Source: Alphaproteobacteria bacterium (GTDB taxonomy: Bacteria; Pseudomonadota; Alphaproteobacteria; GCA-2731375). From it: a stretch of DNA of 33,735 nt. The stretch's first letter is position 1; every line of letters starts with the position of its first letter. The position numbers and the translations under genes were made by a program. Below are positions 31,753-33,735 of the stretch, piece by piece. The stretch covers positions 1-33,735 of the forward strand of contig JAPKBD010000009.1 of assembly GCA_028824965.1 (NCBI GenBank), given 5' to 3'. The notes under the pieces are model-generated. The model did no database searches, was not told the origin of the DNA, and saw nothing but the letters and a program-made list of their open reading frames with translations.

Positions 31753-33693
31753 ATGGGTAAGGTAATTGGTATTGACCTAGGCACCACAAACTCTTGCGTC
31801 GCATTGATGGAGGGTGGTGACAGTAAAGTGGTCGAAAACGCGGAAGGGACGCGGACCACGCCATCCATGGTCGCCTTTACGGACGGCGATGGTGGTGAAA
31901 TGCTGGTGGGCCAACCGGCGAAACGCCAGGGTGTCACCAATCCCGACGGCACATTGTTCGCCATCAAACGTTTGATCGGTCGTAATTTCGACGGCAAGGC
32001 CGTGACGGAAATGCGCAAGAACGTGCCCTTTGAAATTACCAAAGCAGACAACGGCGATGCCTGGGTCTCGGTTAAGGGTGAAAAATACGCCCCCAGCCAG
32101 ATCAGCGCATTCGTGCTGCAAAAGATGAAGGAAACGGCCGAGGCATATTTGGGTGAAACAGTCGATCAGGCTGTCATCACGGTCCCGGCGTACTTCAACG
32201 ATTCACAGCGTCAAGCCACCAAGGATGCGGGCAAGATTGCCGGCCTGGAAGTCCTGCGCATTATCAACGAGCCGACGGCAGCCGCCCTGGCCTATGGCCT
32301 GGATAAACAAGCCGATGGCAAAACCATTGCCGTTTACGATCTGGGTGGTGGCACCTTTGATATCTCCGTCCTGGAAATTGGCGATGGCGTGTTCGAAGTG
32401 AAGGCGACCAACGGCGATACGTTCCTGGGCGGTGAGGATTTCGACCTGGTCGTGGTCAACTACCTGGCTGATGAGTTCAAGAAAGAAAACGGCATCGACT
32501 TGCGCTCAGACAAGCTGGCCCTGCAACGTCTGAAAGAGGCTGCGGAAAAGGCCAAGATTGAGTTGTCCTCCGCCGTGCAAACGGAGGTCAACCTGCCGTT
32601 TATTACGGCTGATCAAAGCGGCCCGAAACATCTGACCATGAAGGTCACCCGGGCCAAATTGGAAGCATTGGTGGATGACCTGATCCAGCGTACGCTGCCG
32701 CCCCTTAAGGCCGCATTGAAAGATGCCGGCATGAGCGCGGGCGAGATTGACGAGGTGGTCCTGGTCGGCGGCATGACGCGCATGCCCAAAGTGATTGAGT
32801 CAGTTAAAACCTTCTTTGGCCGGGAGCCCCACAAGGGCGTGAACCCTGACGAAGTTGTAGCACTGGGTGCCGCCATTCAGGCCGGCGTTCTGCAGGGCGA
32901 CGTGAAGGACGTGTTGTTGCTGGATGTGACGCCGTTGTCTTTGGGTATTGAGACCCTGGGCGGTGTCTTCTCTAAACTGATCGAACGCAACACGACGATC
33001 CCCACCAAAAAGGGTCAAACCTTTTCCACCGCCGAAGACGGCCAATCCGCTGTGACCATCCGGGTCTTCCAAGGCGAACGTGAAATGGCGGCTGATAACA
33101 AGCTGCTGGGTCAGTTCGATCTGGTTGGTCTGCCAGCAGCGCCCCGCGGTGTGCCGCAAATCGAAGTTGCCTTTGATATTGATGCCAACGGCATCGTCAA
33201 TGTCTCCGCCAAGGATAAGGCGACGGGCAAGGAACAGCAGATCCGCATTCAGGCATCGGGTGGTTTGTCCGATGACGAAATCGAAACAATGGTCAACGAC
33301 GCTGCAAGCCATGCTGAGGATGATCAGAAGCGCCGGGAAGGGGCAGAGGCCAAGAACCAGGCCGATGCCATGATCCACGCGACGGAGAAAAGCTTGATTG
33401 ATTTGGGCGATAAAGTGCCCGAAGAAGAAAAGACCGCGATTGAGGGTGCTGTGACAGAGCTGCGCACAGCCCTTGAAGGTGACGACATTGAAGACATCAA
33501 GGCCAAGAGCGAAACTTTGATGCAGGCGTCCATGAAGCTGGGCGAGATGGCCTATCAGGCGCAACAGGAAGAAGAAGGCGATGGCCCGGATGCGGCCTCT
33601 GCTGAAGGCGATCCCAGTGCCGAGAGCGACGATGTTGTCGATGCGGATTTTGAAGAAGTCGATGACGACGATAAGAAAAGCACCTCTGCCTGA
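31753..33693 (+). CDS. dnaK: Molecular chaperone DnaK (Hsp70)
   Basis: Bacterial Hsp70, 646 aa (E. coli 638). The N-terminal ATPase shows [17 protein letters not shown], the ATP-site [13 protein letters not shown], the phosphate-2 loop [18 protein letters not shown] and the adenosine motif [15 protein letters not shown]. The interdomain linker is [19 protein letters not shown], followed by the substrate-binding domain and a helical lid. The C-terminus is [16 protein letters not shown] plus STSA; the [13 protein letters not shown] tail is typical of alphaproteobacteria. It refolds proteins with DnaJ and GrpE in the cytosol. GGAGGA precedes the ATG. dnaJ would be expected next, but the window ends 42 bases past the stop. 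Confidence 0.98.
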   Translation: MGKVIGIDLGTTNSCVALMEGGDSKVVENAEGTRTTPSMVAFTDGDGGEMLVGQPAKRQGVTNPDGTLFAIKRLIGRNFDGKAVTEMRKNVPFEITKADNGDAWVSVKGEKYAPSQISAFVLQKMKETAEAYLGETVDQAVITVPAYFNDSQRQATKDAGKIAGLEVLRIINEPTAAALAYGLDKQADGKTIAVYDLGGGTFDISVLEIGDGVFEVKATNGDTFLGGEDFDLVVVNYLADEFKKENGIDLRSDKLALQRLKEAAEKAKIELSSAVQTEVNLPFITADQSGPKHLTMKVTRAKLEALVDDLIQRTLPPLKAALKDAGMSAGEIDEVVLVGGMTRMPKVIESVKTFFGREPHKGVNPDEVVALGAAIQAGVLQGDVKDVLLLDVTPLSLGIETLGGVFSKLIERNTTIPTKKGQTFSTAEDGQSAVTIRVFQGEREMAADNKLLGQFDLVGLPAAPRGVPQIEVAFDIDANGIVNVSAKDKATGKEQQIRIQASGGLSDDEIETMVNDAASHAEDDQKRREGAEAKNQADAMIHATEKSLIDLGDKVPEEEKTAIEGAVTELRTALEGDDIEDIKAKSETLMQASMKLGEMAYQAQQEEEGDGPDAASAEGDPSAESDDVVDADFEEVDDDDKKSTSA

Positions 33694-33735
33694 TCAGGAC
33701 AGCTTGATGTCAGATAGGTACGGTAACAAACAAAC

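Noticed and set aside
32800-33564. 254-aa minus-strand ORF opposite dnaK
   Set aside because: Dual-strand ORFs are common over dnaK; the translation is not a recognisable protein.

Overview
The window looks like the chromosome of an alphaproteobacterium, most probably a Rhodospirillales-type and perhaps marine lineage. This rests on the DnaK tail ([16 protein letters not shown]), the gene order around rsmI/yraN/gshB, a multi-PAS GGDEF gene of a type common in that group, and moderately GC-rich coding sequence judged by eye. No 16S, tRNA, CRISPR, plasmid or phage genes were found, so the taxonomic call is inference.

Layout. (1) 1-3.5 kb: a membrane fatty-acid desaturase (-), divergent from a class III aminotransferase of the glutamate-1-semialdehyde aminomutase type and an SDR dehydrogenase (+). 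(2) 3.5-7.9 kb, all (-): a PAS/GGDEF signalling gene broken by two in-frame stops, a ClpP-fold periplasmic protein, a glycine-zipper lipoprotein, a small dimeric alpha/beta-barrel protein and a citrate-synthase-fold (citryl-CoA lyase-like) protein with altered active-site positions. (3) 8.0-13.3 kb (+): a metabolic run of phytanoyl-CoA-dioxygenase-like enzyme, luciferase-like flavin monooxygenase, a two-subunit transketolase and a MetE-C-terminal-like methyltransferase. A structured, RIME-like repeat lies in front of the transketolase pair.

(4) 13.4-22.4 kb (-): a Lys/Ala/Thr/Ser-rich protein of unknown function, an acyl-CoA synthetase, htpG, and a four-gene ABC-2 export-type operon (ATPase, permease, GldG-like auxiliary protein, DUF4340 protein). 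(5) 22.5-29.3 kb: a DUF1289 protein (+), then EamA transporter, an uncharacterised 308-aa protein and an LpoA-like lipoprotein (-), and divergently rsmI, yraN, a BON-domain lipoprotein and gshB (+). The lpoA/rsmI/yraN/BON order matches the yraL-yraM-yraN-yraP neighbourhood of enterobacteria and suggests an envelope-maintenance block.

(6) 29.3-33.7 kb: a small membrane protein resembling Pycsar/SLATT-type membrane effectors of phage defence, a GNAT acetyltransferase, a DUF1848 cysteine-rich protein, and dnaK; the window ends just after dnaK.

No complete novel system is obvious. The best candidates for a second look are the orphan Pycsar-like membrane protein, the redox/C2/methyl-transfer gene run with its structured leader, the citryl-CoA-lyase-like protein lacking canonical catalytic histidines, and the head-to-head lpoA/rsmI arrangement. 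No gene-free stretch exceeds 300 bases. Positions 1-193 and 31491-31752 are the largest blank edges or gaps: the first shows only one hairpin, the second only a candidate dnaK promoter.
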